Source: an uncultured Lachnospiraceae bacterium (GTDB taxonomy: Bacteria; Bacillota; Clostridia; Lachnospirales; Lachnospiraceae). From it: a stretch of 64,000 nucleotides of DNA. Numbering within the stretch: position 1 is the stretch's first letter; each line of letters begins with the position of its first letter. Below, piece by piece: positions 46,101 through 54,693 of this stretch. The notes below the pieces were generated by a model that saw only the letters and a program-made list of their open reading frames with translations, was not told where the DNA came from and made no database searches. The position numbers and the translations under genes are program-made. Where the stretch lies: assembly GCA_947593735.1 (NCBI GenBank), contig CANQDT010000005.1, forward strand, positions 28,664 to 92,663, given 5' to 3'.

Positions 46101-46360
46101 CTCCCATCCGGCACCTGATCCAGGGGAATGCTGACAACGACGTCTCCCTGCCGCTGCGCCATCGCGTATTCTGTCCCATCTCCCGTTATCCCGTAACGGG
46201 ACGGGTCATTGTGATCCACATAATCCGCCGCCAGATAGGACACCTGATATCCATTATCCGCCGGTCCTGTTTCCCGCGCGGCAGCGGTCCGGGCGGCATG
46301 CCCCATCAGGAGCGCTGCCGCCATCCCGAGAGCCGCCGCCCGCCGTATGTTCTTCTTCAA
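43187..46360 (-). CDS. secreted GH66 enzyme with N-terminal module, BspA-type LRR and dockerin
   Basis: A 1057-aa exported protein. Signal peptide 1-28; a beta module ending in GDEWIWIHSVTL (36-166); five or six BspA-type leucine-rich repeats (~171-365, IGxxAFxxC pattern); a dockerin-like pair of calcium loops (391-450, DVNTDRTVD and DQNGDGAVT); and a GH66 domain (~481-1057). The predicted GH66 nucleophile is Asp754 in GFDGFHGDSIGDFG and the acid/base is Glu816 in YSELWEGD. GH66 enzymes are endo-dextranases or cycloisomaltooligosaccharide glucanotransferases acting on alpha-1,6-glucan. There is no CBM35 insertion inside the catalytic domain, which favours a dextranase. The start is TTG with GGGTG upstream. 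Last gene of the dextran operon; no wall anchor. Confidence 0.88.
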   Translation of the reverse strand: MKKNIRRAAALGMAAALLMGHAARTAAARETGPADNGYQVSYLAADYVDHNDPSRYGITGDGTEYAMAQRQGDVVVSIPLDQVPDGRYRISMEYSYRGKDTWVQLNAGNTDRWYDIIATAQDRYDVFETYTFRSEAEDGCYPLTEGERLEIVRGDEWIWIHSVTLVREETGYTYTVNADGNAVITGYRGTAEQLAVPARIDGYPVTGIGPGAFLDRDDIREAELPESVETIGQSAFRGCVRLETIALPSDMASIGANAFYECGNLRAITLPDQLEELPPGVFYGCGSLFSATVPPTVTYIGESAFAGTGLKEITIPESVVYVENRAFADCPELSRAAVRGKTTVLGREDADLFLGNPEGMTLYGYPGSTAEEYAAATEENLDSLITPVRFARLDDVNTDRTVDCADVQAALQIASRRGGGPEDFRFTADQNGDGAVTAVDALLLLRKITRQEPDPAKPGPEIFREPVRTMAGKEKDGQTMTGIIQKITLDQAAYDPGEKATITVRLKPGAQIPAGGRLVLTAFHLDQMVGEPICRRITEECAETGTDTFIWRTPDQDYQGYLARVECRDSDGAVIDRATVGVDVSGEWTKFPRYGYLTDYTKNASVSANVDPLKDYHINALQFYDWMYQHHQPAKYNADGSLADTWPALNHAEVSSEKLKEYIRKAKEYHMASMAYNLIYGAYDNYEQDGVSPEWALYDTPDHSSQVRHDLSGLGWGTRYIWIFNPANRAWRDYFLAVQKKALENIGFDGFHGDSIGDFGTKYDYQGNPVRITDTFAGFLNEMKKGMPDRYLAFNTVGAKGHESVNRSDADVIYSELWEGDGFPDLRSVKEIIDVSRTESGGKSLVVPAYMNYQYGQETGGYHNGVFRTPSVKLMDAAVYAAGGSRLELGDGGNMLCNEYFPNKALAMDESLQAWETALSDFIVAYENLLRDGQENCGRRIRISNYAMSGDGESNTIWAFAKTDGTYDVIHMINLLGTDPECGWRDTEAKQNEPMEAEYVRVRYYCGRDVEGAWLASPDRDGGASRRLDISRGSDSNGTYIDFELPSLQYWNMVYLK

Positions 46361-46401
46361 AAATCACCCACCGTTCGCGTCTCTGCATGGAGCGCCGCCT
46401 G

Positions 46402-49400
46402 TCATTGGGGAATCAATTCGATATAATCGATCCAGATCCACTCCCCGCCGCGGATCAGCTTCAGCGTATCCCGCTCCGACAGGTACGCCGTCACATCCGC
46501 TCCGTCCGAAGTAAACGTATAATCTTCAAAAATATCATATTCGGTCGGGGACGTCCCCGCGATCTGGTACCAGTTGTCCAGGGATCCGACCGCGAGATTG
46601 ACCCAGGTATCATTTCCGCAATACGAATAATGGATCCGGATCTGATATGTCCCTTCCGCCACATCCGTCAGCGGAATCTCCACAAGCGGGTCGTGCTCAT
46701 TGTCCGCGTACGCGTATTGAACGCCGGAACCGGTCTGCCCCACTTTGGACATCGCGTAATTTTCCGCTTCAAAATGATACGTCTGCGGATGATATTCTCC
46801 CGGTTCCCCATAAAGCACTACCTCGTCAATGGCTGCCGCTGCCGCGGTTCCCGCGCCGTCGAGCTGGAACACAAGGGACAATCTCCCCGCGTTGGACACG
46901 ACGCCCGCCGTCTCTACATAGGTCCAGTCGTCCGAAAGAGGAACTTCCATGCCATTGAACCGGAACGCCCCCGGCGTTCCATCCTGCCGTCTGACCCATG
47001 CGCCGGCGCGGAACGTCGAGCCGGGAACAAATCCGGAGCGCGCCTGCGACAATTCCGTCTGCCCTCCGTCTGAAGTCAGGACCGCGTACCGACCGTTATC
47101 GACCGCGCCGCCTGCCTCCCTCATGTCCAGGACGCCATATTCCGCGTCCCACCGGTCGAAGCGGACCGACGGCAGAACGGCGTCCGCGTCGTCGGTTTCC
47201 ACAATTACCGCGCTGTCGGAGCCCTGATGGATATACCGCACTTTTATCGTATAGCTGCCTTCCGGGATCGCCGGTTCCGCTGTCGGTATCTCCACAAGCA
47301 GGTCATTCGCGGTATCCGAATAAACATATGTCGCCCCGTTTCCTTCCCGCACAAGCGCGTCGCCGCCGACGGCGGCATACTCCTCCGCCTCTATCCGGTA
47401 AACAGACTGATCCGCTGTATTTTCCAGCTCGATCCAGTCGATCCAGACCCATTCTTCGCCGCGCGAGATCCGGATATGATCGTCCGGGCGGAGCGTGAAC
47501 CGCGCCGGCACGGAACCATTTTTCCCATGATCCGCCCAGAGCGTCGTTTCTGCGAATTCCCAGTCCGTCCCGGCAACCGCGTACGATGTGCTCGTCTCCT
47601 CTGTATACGCGTCGAACGTGCCGTTGTATCCGTCCATGCGGTTTTCCGGCTCTTCCTGCGCGGCAGGTCCCTGCAGCGGGACGATCACGATATTATCGAT
47701 CTGGAGATTTGCTCCCGTCTCCGCTTTTTCATAAAAGCGGATCTGCATTTTCCCGTCCTTTACCTCAAACGCGTCCGTCCGGGTCGTCACATAGGCGCTG
47801 CTCCGGGCGATCGGGACGGCAAGCTCATTTTCTCCGTCATATCCCCGTATCTGCATCTGGCAGACTTCGGGCGTTCCAACGCTCTGCTTCGTCTTCGCCT
47901 GTACATAATAATATCCGTTCGGCACCGAAACCGTCTCATACACTGCCTGCTCAAACGCGTCGGGCGCGTAAAACCAGACTTTGGATTTATAATAGGCGTC
48001 CTCCCCGTTGATGCCTCCATGGCTTCCCTCAAACGTCCAGTATTTGTGGGAGGCTTCAAATCCGCCGTTGTAATCCGCGAGCGTCGCCCCGCTCCCGCTT
48101 GTATATCCGCTTCCGCCGCTCCCGCCGACCGAGGGCACCGAAACCGTCCCGGTCGTCTGCGCGTTTTCCTGCGATCTCAGTATGCCAAGCTCGATATAAT
48201 CCAGCCACATATAGCCTTCCCGGTTGTATATGGTGATCGTATCATTTTTCCCGGTCAGGGGAATGTCTACGGTCAGGTATTGCGTGATCCATACGCCCCA
48301 GTCCCCGTTGTGCGTGGATTCATACCCCGCCTCATACGCTTTCCCGTTATTATTTACGATCACCCGGATCCTTCCCTGCGCCGCGCTGTTGTACGCCATG
48401 CGCAGGCGGTATGTGCCCGCTTCCGCCGCGCCGAGATCGGAAAAGGTAACGCTTCCCTGTCTGTCGGGATCGGAGCTGTAATTTAAATTATTGATAAACG
48501 CGCCGCCGGACGCTTTCCCCTCCGACGCGATATTGACTTCTTTTGTGAGAATCCCGTTCTCCGCCTCCTTCCGGATCGTATACGATACCTGCTCATCCGG
48601 GCTTTCCGTCGCGTCGTCGCTGTCCTGAAATGCTTTCGGCTTCGTCTTTTTGGAGGACACATAGCGCAGCGTCATATAATCCAGCCACATATAACCGACC
48701 CGGTCGTGCACCCGGATCTTATCTTTTCCGTTTCCTTTCAGATAAATCTTCATGGTAACGGTCTGGTCGTCCCAGGTTCCCCAATCGTCATAATGCGTCG
48801 TGCGGTAATCCTTGTAATAGGGATATTTCGCGCCGTTGACATAAGCGTACGCCCTCCCGTCGGACGCGCTGCTGAAATGCAGCTTCATCTTATACGTTCC
48901 GGCTTTCCTGACAGCCAGATGGTCAAATTGCACATACGCCTGCCGATCCGACCCGACGCCCATAAAATTCAGTTCATGCACATAACATCCGCCGGACGCG
49001 CCGCTGTTGTTTGTGGCGAACGCGAGCTTCCCGATGGTCGCGTCCTCCGCTTCGTACCGGTTTTTCTTTGTCGTCTTCCCTGCCGCCGGTTTTCCGATAT
49101 ACGTCACCTGCACCGCGTCAAGCCACATGAATCCCTCCGGTCCGTCCGCGATGACAAGCGCGTCCCTGCCGTTGCCTTTTAATTCCACATTCGCCGAGAC
49201 CGCCCTTCGGTTCCACTCCCAGCTTCCGGTCGCGCTGTAAGAAACCGACTGTTTCCGCCCGTTGGCGGAAAGGATCACGGCTCCGTTCGTCCCGCTCGAA
49301 TAATACAGCGAAACCTTGTACCTGCCCGGATCAGCGACATCTTTCAAAGGAATCTTTACTTTATTTGTCGTATCGTACTTTGCGTGGTTAAAATTCAGCT

Positions 49401-49605
49401 CCGACACATACGCTCCACCGGACGCCTGTTCCTCTCGGTTTACGACGGCAGTTCCATAGCGCTTTCCATCTTCCGCCTCATAGTAATAGGAAGTCTCGTT
49501 TACAACCGGCTTTTTCGCGGAAGCGGGTACGCCGGACAGCAGGGACGCCGCCAGCGCAGCCGCCATACAAATGGAAATCCGCCTTCTGTTTGATTTCTTC
49601 CTCAT
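46402..49605 (-). CDS. secreted non-catalytic protein of multiple carbohydrate-binding-like modules
   Basis: A 1067-aa exported protein with no catalytic domain (residue numbers here count from an ATG two codons upstream). Signal peptide 1-32. Three CBM35-like modules (~42-172, 184-318, 346-478), each with YEAED/KEAEN, ASGG(A/C)(Y/F), LNF/LNY and GYMWLDY or GFMWLDA. A Gly/Ser linker leads to a CBM4/9-like module (511-648) closely similar to the C-terminal module of the GH66 gene at 49618. Then two separated halves of the GEWIWI module (~662-730 and 738-830), another CBM4/9-like module (~831-935) and a complete GEWIWI module (940-1069). Probably holds polysaccharide near the cell or assists the GH66 enzymes. 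The start at 49605 has AAAGGAG at correct spacing. Confidence 0.82.
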   Translation of the reverse strand: MRKKSNRRRISICMAAALAASLLSGVPASAKKPVVNETSYYYEAEDGKRYGTAVVNREEQASGGAYVSELNFNHAKYDTTNKVKIPLKDVADPGRYKVSLYYSSGTNGAVILSANGRKQSVSYSATGSWEWNRRAVSANVELKGNGRDALVIADGPEGFMWLDAVQVTYIGKPAAGKTTKKNRYEAEDATIGKLAFATNNSGASGGCYVHELNFMGVGSDRQAYVQFDHLAVRKAGTYKMKLHFSSASDGRAYAYVNGAKYPYYKDYRTTHYDDWGTWDDQTVTMKIYLKGNGKDKIRVHDRVGYMWLDYMTLRYVSSKKTKPKAFQDSDDATESPDEQVSYTIRKEAENGILTKEVNIASEGKASGGAFINNLNYSSDPDRQGSVTFSDLGAAEAGTYRLRMAYNSAAQGRIRVIVNNNGKAYEAGYESTHNGDWGVWITQYLTVDIPLTGKNDTITIYNREGYMWLDYIELGILRSQENAQTTGTVSVPSVGGSGGSGYTSGSGATLADYNGGFEASHKYWTFEGSHGGINGEDAYYKSKVWFYAPDAFEQAVYETVSVPNGYYYVQAKTKQSVGTPEVCQMQIRGYDGENELAVPIARSSAYVTTRTDAFEVKDGKMQIRFYEKAETGANLQIDNIVIVPLQGPAAQEEPENRMDGYNGTFDAYTEETSTSYAVAGTDWEFAETTLWADHGKNGSVPARFTLRPDDHIRISRGEEWVWIDWIELENTADQSVYRIEAEEYAAVGGDALVREGNGATYVYSDTANDLLVEIPTAEPAIPEGSYTIKVRYIHQGSDSAVIVETDDADAVLPSVRFDRWDAEYGVLDMREAGGAVDNGRYAVLTSDGGQTELSQARSGFVPGSTFRAGAWVRRQDGTPGAFRFNGMEVPLSDDWTYVETAGVVSNAGRLSLVFQLDGAGTAAAAAIDEVVLYGEPGEYHPQTYHFEAENYAMSKVGQTGSGVQYAYADNEHDPLVEIPLTDVAEGTYQIRIHYSYCGNDTWVNLAVGSLDNWYQIAGTSPTEYDIFEDYTFTSDGADVTAYLSERDTLKLIRGGEWIWIDYIELIPQ

Positions 49606-49617
49606 TTCCATTCTCCT

Positions 49618-51900
49618 TTACCTGATCCGTTCTATACTCACATCATCAATCTGCAAATTGGCTTCCTGATCGGCTTCCAGATAAAACGCGAGCGTCATTT
49701 TCCCTCCGGTTACCTCAATCTGCCCCGTTACCGTCTGATATTCCTCCGAATGGCTGATCCCCTGTTCCGCCGTCCGCTCTCCCGACGACAGCTCCATCCG
49801 GCATACCGCCGGTCTGCCGGTATTCTGCTTCACCGCCGCTTTGATCTCATAGGTCCCGTCCGACAATCCTCCGACGGTCTGCGCGAGCTTCTGCGTATAG
49901 GGCGCGGAAGAATAAAAATAGCATTTGTAAGAGCCGCTGTTCACATCCGACGCGTCCACTCCGATATGGGAGCCTTCCGCCGTCCAGCCTTTCAGATAGC
50001 CGTCCTCAAACCCGCCGTTTATCAGCATACCGTCGCCATCCGAACTGCCGGCGACCGCTTCCCCGGTATCCGAGCCTGCCTTTTTCTTCATATAGATCAT
50101 ATCCCAGTATTCCAGGGACGGCACAACAAAATCAATATACTTTCCGACGCTGTCCTCGCCCTCGCGCCAGGACAGTTTCCTGCTGACGCCGTTATTCTGG
50201 TCCGGCGACGCCAGCCACAGGGATTCGATCTCCCCGTTGTAATAATATTTGACGCTGATATTTTTCGCTTTCTTCGGCGCCAGCTTCGCCGCGTAAGTAT
50301 CCCTCCAGCTTGTGTCATTTAACCCGAGCAGGTTGATCATATGCAGGACGTCATACGCTTCGTCTTTTTTTGTGTACGCCCAGACGGTATCCACCGCTCC
50401 GTCCCTGCTGGACGGATAGTTGCGGATCTCGTACCGGTTCCCGGTATTCTCCTGCCCGTCCCGGAGAAGATTTTCGTACGCGACCAGAAAATCATACATC
50501 GTATTTTCCCACTTCTTCAAGCCGTCATCCATCCGGAGATTCTTATTCGGAAAATATTCGCTGCTCAGCATCCGGTTCCCGTCCCCGATCTCCAGCCGGC
50601 TCCCTCCAGCCGCGACGACGGCGATATCCGTCAGCTTTACCGACGCGCTGTTAAAATATCCCTCGTCTGTCCCGCCGACGGCGGAAGAATAATCATAATT
50701 CATATACGCGGGGACGATCAGCGATTTCCCTCCGCTTTCTTCCCGGGATACGTCCACGATCTCTTTGAGCGAATTGTAATCCGGAAATCCGTCCCAGTCC
50801 CAGATCTCCGTATAGATCGCGTCCACGTCCGACGTATTGACCTGTTCATGGCCCTTCGCGCCGACCGCGTTCATGATCAGATATTTGTTCCCGAGATGCG
50901 CTTTCAGATCGTTGAGATAATCATGGAACGTCGTCGTTATGCTGACCGGTTTTCCGTCCGCTGTATATTTCGTTCCGAAATCCCCGACCGTATCCGCGTG
51001 GAATCCGTCAAAGTCAAGATACTGATATACTTCTTTTTCTTTCCGGAAGAAATAATCCCTCCATTCCGTATTGTCCGGATCAAAGAACCACAGGGAACCC
51101 GTCCTCCATCCTCCGGGCATATCCATTCTCCACTGGGACGTCGCCTCCGGGTCGTCATACAGCCCCCACGCCGGATCCACGCCGTCCTCCTGGTAGCCGT
51201 CGACCGCGCCGTAGATCAGGTTGTACTGCATGGAGCGGATATTTTTCTTATGCCCGGCGTCGATGTAGTTCCTGACCGTGTCGGTATATACTTTATGATT
51301 GGCGAGATTGACCCAGGATTTCGCGAGCGTCCCGTCGTCCTCGATCCGGACCGGCTCATGATGTTTATACTGCCAGTCGTAATATTGGATCCCGTTAATA
51401 TGATAATCCTTCATCTGCCGGATAACGGCTTTCGCGTCCACATCCTTCCCATAATCGGTCAGATACCCGTAGCGCGGGAATTTCAGCCAGCTGCTGGAGA
51501 CATCGACGCCAATGCTGTCTGTATCCAGGACGGTTCCTTTCTGATCCCGGAACTGCGCTTCCGCGAAATATCCGGTATAATCCTCGTCCGGCGTGTTCCA
51601 GTTCACCTTAATCTTCGCCGCCGCGCCCTTTTTTAACGTGATCTTCTTTTTGATCGGTTTCCGGACCGTCTCCTCCAGATGCGTGATGTTCAGCACAAGC
51701 GTCCCGGTCATTTTCTGTTTTTTATCGGGATTTTTCAGCCGAACCGTAAAGGTCACCCTGTCTCCCGGCTGATAAGCCGCCTTGTCGGAGGATATGGATC
51801 GGATCACATCATTTTTTGCCGCCGCATCCGCGATCCGCCCTCCCGCCGCGCACGGGCAGAGAAGCACCAGCGACGCCAGCGCGGCGACTGCCTTTTTCAT
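49618..51900 (-). CDS. secreted GH66 enzyme with C-terminal carbohydrate-binding module
   Basis: A 760-aa exported enzyme: signal peptide (1-~26), an Ig-like beta domain (~30-135), a GH66 barrel, and a C-terminal CBM4/9-like module (~623-760). The predicted nucleophile is Asp303 in DFDGFHADTVGDFG and acid/base Glu365 in YTEIWDWDG. It is a paralogue of the GH66 gene at 43187: long stretches around the active site match, but the N-terminal module, LRR and dockerin are missing here. The start at 51900 has AAGGTG 9 nt upstream; ATGs further upstream lack ribosome sites. The stop codon overlaps the ribosome site of the next gene. Confidence 0.9.
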   Translation of the reverse strand: MKKAVAALASLVLLCPCAAGGRIADAAAKNDVIRSISSDKAAYQPGDRVTFTVRLKNPDKKQKMTGTLVLNITHLEETVRKPIKKKITLKKGAAAKIKVNWNTPDEDYTGYFAEAQFRDQKGTVLDTDSIGVDVSSSWLKFPRYGYLTDYGKDVDAKAVIRQMKDYHINGIQYYDWQYKHHEPVRIEDDGTLAKSWVNLANHKVYTDTVRNYIDAGHKKNIRSMQYNLIYGAVDGYQEDGVDPAWGLYDDPEATSQWRMDMPGGWRTGSLWFFDPDNTEWRDYFFRKEKEVYQYLDFDGFHADTVGDFGTKYTADGKPVSITTTFHDYLNDLKAHLGNKYLIMNAVGAKGHEQVNTSDVDAIYTEIWDWDGFPDYNSLKEIVDVSREESGGKSLIVPAYMNYDYSSAVGGTDEGYFNSASVKLTDIAVVAAGGSRLEIGDGNRMLSSEYFPNKNLRMDDGLKKWENTMYDFLVAYENLLRDGQENTGNRYEIRNYPSSRDGAVDTVWAYTKKDEAYDVLHMINLLGLNDTSWRDTYAAKLAPKKAKNISVKYYYNGEIESLWLASPDQNNGVSRKLSWREGEDSVGKYIDFVVPSLEYWDMIYMKKKAGSDTGEAVAGSSDGDGMLINGGFEDGYLKGWTAEGSHIGVDASDVNSGSYKCYFYSSAPYTQKLAQTVGGLSDGTYEIKAAVKQNTGRPAVCRMELSSGERTAEQGISHSEEYQTVTGQIEVTGGKMTLAFYLEADQEANLQIDDVSIERIR

Positions 51901-51928
51901 TGTTTTATTCACCTTGTATTCCCCCATT

Positions 51929-54634
51929 CTATGCAACTACAATATAGATCCCGCTCGTCGCCCCGCCAAAATCAAATGTAATATTACAGGTTGTCCCGGG
52001 CACGAAATTGTGAAACCGGATCTCCTTTGTCCCGTTGTGCGACACGGACGCCGGATGGCGCGGATCACCGCTGTTGATGTCCGTCACGCGGATGCGGTAA
52101 TCAAGCGGGCTGATCTTCTCCACCTCGCTCTTGATTCCGAAATTGTCTTCATAATTAAACCAGGATTCAAATTCCCGGATCAGCTGCGCGGGATCATCAA
52201 ACGCGGACGCCGGCAGCGTCTTGCTGCTCAGCCCTTTTCCGGTTTTCGGATCCGCCAGCCAGGAAAATACGATTTTGCGCGGTTCGTTCACGATCTCCAC
52301 ATTTTTGACAAAGGTCTGTCCCGTCCGACCGATCACGATCTCCACCTCGCGTTTCAGCCGGGTCACGCCCTCGTCGTTGACCTGAAAATCCGTTTTGTCC
52401 AATCCGCCCGGATTGAAAAATTCATCATAGACGTCCGGCGCAAGCCTCGTTTCCGATCCGTTCCCGTTCACATAACGGGTCAGTCCGCCTTTTCCGTTTC
52501 CATCCGTTGCCGGATAACTGCCCGATCCCGGAAAATTGATCGTAAATTCGTCCGCGGGCAGCTTGATCTTGTCACCCGTGCCCAATATGCCGTATACCTT
52601 TACCTCGGGCTTGAAATATTCCGAATGGTTCTCATTTGCCTCGTACCAGCACGCGCTGATGTCGTCCACAGAATAGGTCCGGATCTGCGCGAGATCCGCC
52701 GAGAGCATCCGATGGGTAAATTCACTGATGGCGGACCGGTTCTTTAAATTTTTATCATACATGGTGTATGAGAGATCCGGCAGATCCGAGCCGTCCCTGT
52801 TTACAAGGCGGAACGAGACATTACTGCGGCACCCGGCTTTTCGGGGCGTTACCTGGATCCCGTGTTCCTGCGTAATCAGCGGATATTCCCCGGTCACCTC
52901 AAACATGCCGTTTCCGTCTTCCATTCTGACCGCGTAATTCTGATAGTTCGGATTCTTTATGTTTTCAATCGTTCTTCCGTACTGATCCAGATAGGTAAAA
53001 TTGTCCATATCATACCAGAGATCGCCGGTTCCTGCCACCGTCCACGCCGCGTCCCGGAACCCGTCGATGCTGGCGGGCCTTGCCGGCTCCATGACCTGAT
53101 AATGGACATACGAAACCTGGTTGGTCGCCGTGCGGAACACGTCGTTCTTCTCTCCCGCCGAATCATTCGCTCCGGCGCGCAGATACAGCTTCGGAACGCC
53201 GTCCACCATGGAAAAATAATATTTCCCGCCGGTATCGACCTGCTGGAGCGCGCGGATATCGCGGACTTCGTTGCCCTCCGCGTCGACCGCTGCGTATTCA
53301 AATTCCGTTTCTTCCTCCTGCACGACGTATTCCGGCGGCGTCACCGTGATCCGGTCGACCGCGTCGCCGTATCCGATCTCAAACGACTCCTGCGCGGACG
53401 CGCTGTTGTAGATGCTGCGCAGGAACAGATCCGCCGTCCCATGGGACGGATAGCCCTCGCCGGTGATCGGAACCGCGAAATATTTCTTTCCGTCCACATC
53501 CCGGACTTCCACCTTATCCTGCAGCTGCACGTTGCCCTGCAATTCCGGAACGCCTGACGAAAGAGAGATCATCATGCTGTTCCGAATCACATTTTCCGCG
53601 CCGTCCTGATATGCCAGATTGTTCTTATCCTGGTCAAACGCCTCAAACAATACGTAAAAGGCGTCCTGGTACAGATTGTTGTCCATCGTGATCTCTTTGT
53701 ATCCGTCTTCACTGTACAGCCCGTAGGACTTGATCTCCGAAACGACCCGCATGGAATCGAGCGTAAGAGCGGCAGTCCTGACCACGGTCGTATTCTGGAT
53801 GTAAGCGGTGACCGTATACGTGGAACCGAGTGCCATATTGAGCGGCACATCCAGGGAGATCACGCCTCCCCGCCCGCTCCGGTTGGCTTTTCCGCGCGCG
53901 CTCCCATTGGCAACAACGTCGTACCGTTTCGTTATATCTTCGCCAAACTGATTGACGACCTGATACGCGACCTCTGCCCTTGCCGTATCGCCGCCTTCCC
54001 TGTCCGGCACGCCGACGGGCGCCGTGAGCGCGAGCTTATCCGACAAAAAGACCAGATCGGACGGCTGTTCTTCCTCCGCCTGCGCGGAATAAGTCTGCCC
54101 GCCGATCTTTATCTGGTACGTTCCGCCCTGCAGCTTCGTCTCCGTATTCAGGATCAGGTCGGTCTCCTTCTCCCCCGTTTGCCGTTCGCAGCGCAAAAAG
54201 GTTTTTCCATACATGATCTCGACCGGTTTCTCCCCGATCGGTTCCGGGCTTTCCACCGTAAATTGCCTGGATCCGGTCTGCCGGATTGAAAGCCCGTTTT
54301 CCGCGACCGTAATTGTAACCTTGTCCTTCGCGCCGGTTGTTTTATCCTTGACCCGGACGATGGCGGTTCCGGACGCCGCAGCGCGGACGCTCCCGTTCCG
54401 CGATATATTGACGACCTGCCTGTCCGTCGTCCGGTACACGAGCCGGCTCTTTTTCGCCGCCCCGCCGACCGCGACCGACAAGCCTGCCCTCTCCCCGGGC
54501 TGCATCTGCCCGAGTTCTTCTTTATTCGTAATGCGGACGGTTCCCTGCGCCTTTCCCGCGGCGGGAACCGGCTGTATCAGCGCCGCCGCCATACATACCG
54601 CCATTATTACAGACCACATTCTCTTTGCTTTCAT
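51929..54634 (-). CDS. secreted 901-aa protein of unknown function with Ig-like domains
   Basis: An exported protein (signal peptide 1-26) with a bacterial Ig-like (BIG2-type) domain at ~30-115 (NISRNGSVRAAASGTAIVRV) followed by ~780 residues of predicted beta-rich sequence that I do not recognise. There are no LPXTG, SLH, dockerin or catalytic motifs that I can see. A short Asn/Tyr-rich region lies near 560-600 (NIKNPNYQNYAVRM). Its place between the cytoplasmic GH13 and the GH66 genes of the same operon suggests a role in holding or recognising the glucan or the enzymes outside the cell, but this is inference. The ribosome site GGAGGG is 15 nt from the ATG, longer than normal. Confidence 0.78.
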   Translation of the reverse strand: MKAKRMWSVIMAVCMAAALIQPVPAAGKAQGTVRITNKEELGQMQPGERAGLSVAVGGAAKKSRLVYRTTDRQVVNISRNGSVRAAASGTAIVRVKDKTTGAKDKVTITVAENGLSIRQTGSRQFTVESPEPIGEKPVEIMYGKTFLRCERQTGEKETDLILNTETKLQGGTYQIKIGGQTYSAQAEEEQPSDLVFLSDKLALTAPVGVPDREGGDTARAEVAYQVVNQFGEDITKRYDVVANGSARGKANRSGRGGVISLDVPLNMALGSTYTVTAYIQNTTVVRTAALTLDSMRVVSEIKSYGLYSEDGYKEITMDNNLYQDAFYVLFEAFDQDKNNLAYQDGAENVIRNSMMISLSSGVPELQGNVQLQDKVEVRDVDGKKYFAVPITGEGYPSHGTADLFLRSIYNSASAQESFEIGYGDAVDRITVTPPEYVVQEEETEFEYAAVDAEGNEVRDIRALQQVDTGGKYYFSMVDGVPKLYLRAGANDSAGEKNDVFRTATNQVSYVHYQVMEPARPASIDGFRDAAWTVAGTGDLWYDMDNFTYLDQYGRTIENIKNPNYQNYAVRMEDGNGMFEVTGEYPLITQEHGIQVTPRKAGCRSNVSFRLVNRDGSDLPDLSYTMYDKNLKNRSAISEFTHRMLSADLAQIRTYSVDDISACWYEANENHSEYFKPEVKVYGILGTGDKIKLPADEFTINFPGSGSYPATDGNGKGGLTRYVNGNGSETRLAPDVYDEFFNPGGLDKTDFQVNDEGVTRLKREVEIVIGRTGQTFVKNVEIVNEPRKIVFSWLADPKTGKGLSSKTLPASAFDDPAQLIREFESWFNYEDNFGIKSEVEKISPLDYRIRVTDINSGDPRHPASVSHNGTKEIRFHNFVPGTTCNITFDFGGATSGIYIVVA

Positions 54635-54693
54635 TGCGACCGTCTTCTCCCTCCAATAAATTTCCGCGCCGCGCGCGTACCCGCCTCGGCGCG

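Noticed and set aside
43955..46426. An 823-codon plus-strand open frame opposite the GH66 gene
   Set aside because: Same antisense effect; Arg-rich translation with no recognisable domain and no ribosome site.
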